Shown one piece after another: positions 34,206 to 35,722 of a DNA stretch of 35,722 nt. Origin of the DNA: Thermoanaerobaculales bacterium (GTDB taxonomy: Bacteria; Acidobacteriota; Thermoanaerobaculia; Thermoanaerobaculales; Sulfomarinibacteraceae); contig JALOLD010000032.1 of the NCBI GenBank assembly GCA_025456145.1, positions 1-35,722 of the forward strand, in the 5' to 3' direction. The notes beneath the pieces are model-generated. The model was not told the origin of the DNA. It saw only the letters and a program-made list of their open reading frames with translations, and made no database searches. Within the stretch, counting starts at the first letter, position 1; each line of letters opens with the position of its first letter. The position numbers and the translations under genes are program-made.

Positions 34206-35506
34206 AGCACGCGCTCGGGTGGTGTCTGGCGGCGTTGGCTTTCGGATTCGTTGGTGTTTCAGCGGCGGCGGATCCTCCGCCCTCCGAGGCCGAGCTCTCA
34301 TCGACGGTTCGCGAGGTTCTCCGCGAGGTGCCGCTGATCGACGGCCACAACGACGCGCCGTGGGCGATCCGCAGCCGCGTCTCGAACCACCTCGCCGACC
34401 TCGACTTTCGCGACACGACGACCCTCGATCCTCCGATGCACACCGACCTTCGGAGGCTGCGAGCCGGTGGGGTCGGCGGGCAGTTCTGGTCGGTCTGGGT
34501 GCCGGTCGAGCTTTCCGAGCCCGAGGCGGTGGTCGCGGTGCTCGAGCAGATCGACCTCGTCCACCGGCTGATCGCCCGCTACCCGAACGACCTCGAGCTC
34601 GCCCTGACCGCCGACGACATCGTCCGCATCCACGCGGCGGGCCGGATCGCCTCGCTGATCGGGGTCGAGGGCGGGCACAGCATCGCGAGCTCGCTCGCCG
34701 TGCTCCGCCAGCTCCACGCTCTCGGCGCCCGCTACATGACCCTGACCCACTGGAACAACACCGGCTGGGTCGACGCCGCCACCGAGGCGCCCGAGCACGG
34801 GGGCTTGAGCCCGTTCGGCGAGGTCGTGGTCAGGGAGATGAACCGCCTCGGGATGCTGGTCGACCTCTCGCACGTCTCTGCAGAGACGATGAACGACGTC
34901 CTCGACCTGTCCCGGGCGCCGGTCATCTTCTCGCACTCCTCGGCCTTCGCCCTCAACCCCCACCCGCGCAACGTGCCCGACGAGGTGCTCGAGCGGATTG
35001 CGGCTACCGGCGGTGTCGTGATGGTCAACTTCGGCGCCTACTTCCTCGATCCGCGGGTCACCGAGCGCTACGCGGCCCACGAGGCCGAGGAGAAGCGCCT
35101 CGAGGTCCTCCATCCGGGCGACCCGCAGGCGGTCAAGGAGGGGCTCCAGGCCTGGCTCGACGCGAACCCGCTGTGGACGGTCCCGCTCTCGCTGCTCGCC
35201 GACCACATCGACCACATCCGCGAGGTTGCTGGCGTCGACCACGTCGGCCTCGGCTCGGACTACGACGGGATCGGCGCCCTCCCCGAGGGGATGGGCGATG
35301 TCGCCGGGTACCCGGCACTCCTCGTCGAGCTGATGCGTCGCGGCTGGAGCCGGGAGGACATCGCCAAGCTCGCGGGCCGCAACCTGCTGCGGGTGATGCG
35401 GGCGGCGGAGGCGGTCGCCGCCGAGCTGCAGGCGGCCGGGCCGCCCTCCGAGGCGCGGATCGACGACGAGGCCTACCGGGCGCACGAGGAGACCTCGGGC
35501 CGGTAG
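34202..35506 (+). CDS. Exported membrane dipeptidase (peptidase M19)
   Basis: A 434-residue zinc dipeptidase of the renal dipeptidase family (M19). The signal peptide is MKHALGWCLAALAFGFVGVSAAA (about 1-23), so it works in the periplasm or envelope. Zinc ligands and partners are seen: DGHNDAP (His49, Asp51), GVEGGHS (bridging Glu), DLSHVS and FSHSSAFAL (His), and GSDYDGI (Asp). Members split dipeptides, including D-amino-acid-containing ones. No residue is missing and the length is normal. It is coupled to holC by a 4-base overlap. Confidence 0.94.
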   Translation: MKHALGWCLAALAFGFVGVSAAADPPPSEAELSSTVREVLREVPLIDGHNDAPWAIRSRVSNHLADLDFRDTTTLDPPMHTDLRRLRAGGVGGQFWSVWVPVELSEPEAVVAVLEQIDLVHRLIARYPNDLELALTADDIVRIHAAGRIASLIGVEGGHSIASSLAVLRQLHALGARYMTLTHWNNTGWVDAATEAPEHGGLSPFGEVVVREMNRLGMLVDLSHVSAETMNDVLDLSRAPVIFSHSSAFALNPHPRNVPDEVLERIAATGGVVMVNFGAYFLDPRVTERYAAHEAEEKRLEVLHPGDPQAVKEGLQAWLDANPLWTVPLSLLADHIDHIREVAGVDHVGLGSDYDGIGALPEGMGDVAGYPALLVELMRRGWSREDIAKLAGRNLLRVMRAAEAVAAELQAAGPPSEARIDDEAYRAHEETSGR

Positions 35507-35722
35507 CGGCGCGAGGGTTCTTAGGAGCACCGGCCTTCCGGGCCGTCCGGCCTGGACGGCCGAGCGGCCCGGCGTCGTGTCGCCGGCGCGGTCGCTCGTG
35601 GCGAACCGGGGAAGCTGCGACCGCGCCGCCGCGTGAGCGGCTCGGCTGTGACTCTGACGGACTGTGGAAAGCCGGCTTTGCCGCCTTCCCACAGCCCTTG
35701 GAAAACCCTCTGGGTTTCCCAC
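35507..35722. other. Gene-free right edge rich in inverted repeats
   Basis: After the dipeptidase, three inverted repeats lie close together. GGCCGTCC/GGACGGCC is at 35541-35561 (5-base loop). CGGCGCGGTCGC/GCGACCGCGCCG is at 35584-35628 (12 bp, 21-base loop). CTGTGG...CCACAG is at 35662-35694, and inside it is the palindrome AAAGCCGGCTTT (35668-35679). The last 40 bases contain GGAAAACCC TCT GGGTTTCCC, another stem, and related TTCCCAC words. The first may terminate the dipeptidase mRNA. The others may be the edge of a repeat element continuing outside the window. Confidence 0.7.

Noticed and set aside
35662..35722. Replication origin with DnaA boxes (TGTGGAAA words)
   Set aside because: No word matches TTATCCACA closely, the region is not AT-rich and no dnaA or dnaN gene is near.

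Overview
The window is a 35.7 kb piece of a very GC-rich bacterial chromosome with about 31 protein genes and no rRNA, tRNA, phage or IS gene that I can see. Gene content points to a Gram-negative heterotroph. There is a TAT-exported DUF1501 protein paired with a DUF1800 protein, a Spy/CpxP-like periplasmic protein, a periplasmic penicillin-acylase relative, a secreted M19 dipeptidase and a Na+-pumping decarboxylase. I infer an Acidobacteriota-type lineage (Thermoanaerobaculia-like) from this mix and from a C-terminal FESGD..W tail, but no 16S gene is present to prove it.

Layout. 249-5205 (minus) is an operon for a biotin-dependent, membrane-bound Na+ decarboxylase (alpha, OadG-like, biotin carrier, beta) ending in an FtcD homologue. 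5577-8042 (minus) is an exported Ntn-hydrolase closed by a clear UUCG-loop terminator. 8218-11641 (plus) is a tightly coupled run cinA-thpR-plsY-gpsA. 11749-13589 (minus) holds thiI translationally coupled to a polyferredoxin. A small NTF2-like gene (plus) follows. 14077-21332 (minus) holds an unknown protein, a class V aminotransferase overlapping recQ, and the DUF1501/DUF1800 pair. 21611-26292 (plus) has a six-helix membrane protein, a GGDEF cyclase, a STAS protein, kbl and an alpha/beta hydrolase. 26332-28094 (minus) is a radical SAM/SPASM protein and a methyltransferase. 28251-30295 (plus) is RNase D and proC. Then come a Spy-like protein (minus), an NfuA-like Fe-S carrier (plus), murA (minus), holC and a membrane dipeptidase (plus).

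The most unusual structure is in the gaps. Five intergenic regions (1-240, 5303-5519, 28121-28220, 30301-30554, 33537-33758) carry a composite repeat. It has GAGGGCTT octamers, then GCCGCT/GTCGCT hexamers, and in three loci a conserved core (CGCTGACATCGGACGCGGAC) leading into GGACGC-type hexamers. Internal order is the same wherever the parts are present, and both orientations occur. Two further repeat types (AATGATG-type and CTTCGTGTCTTGGTGG) fill other gaps.

Several proteins depart from their families. FtcD has Phe at the catalytic His82 position. MurA has Asp at the Cys115 position, which predicts fosfomycin insensitivity. The Na+ pump beta subunit has a long exported N-terminal domain. 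ThiI lacks its rhodanese domain and is coupled to a polyferredoxin. Promoter-like -10 boxes fall 6-9 nt before the start codon in five genes, which suggests frequent leaderless mRNAs.
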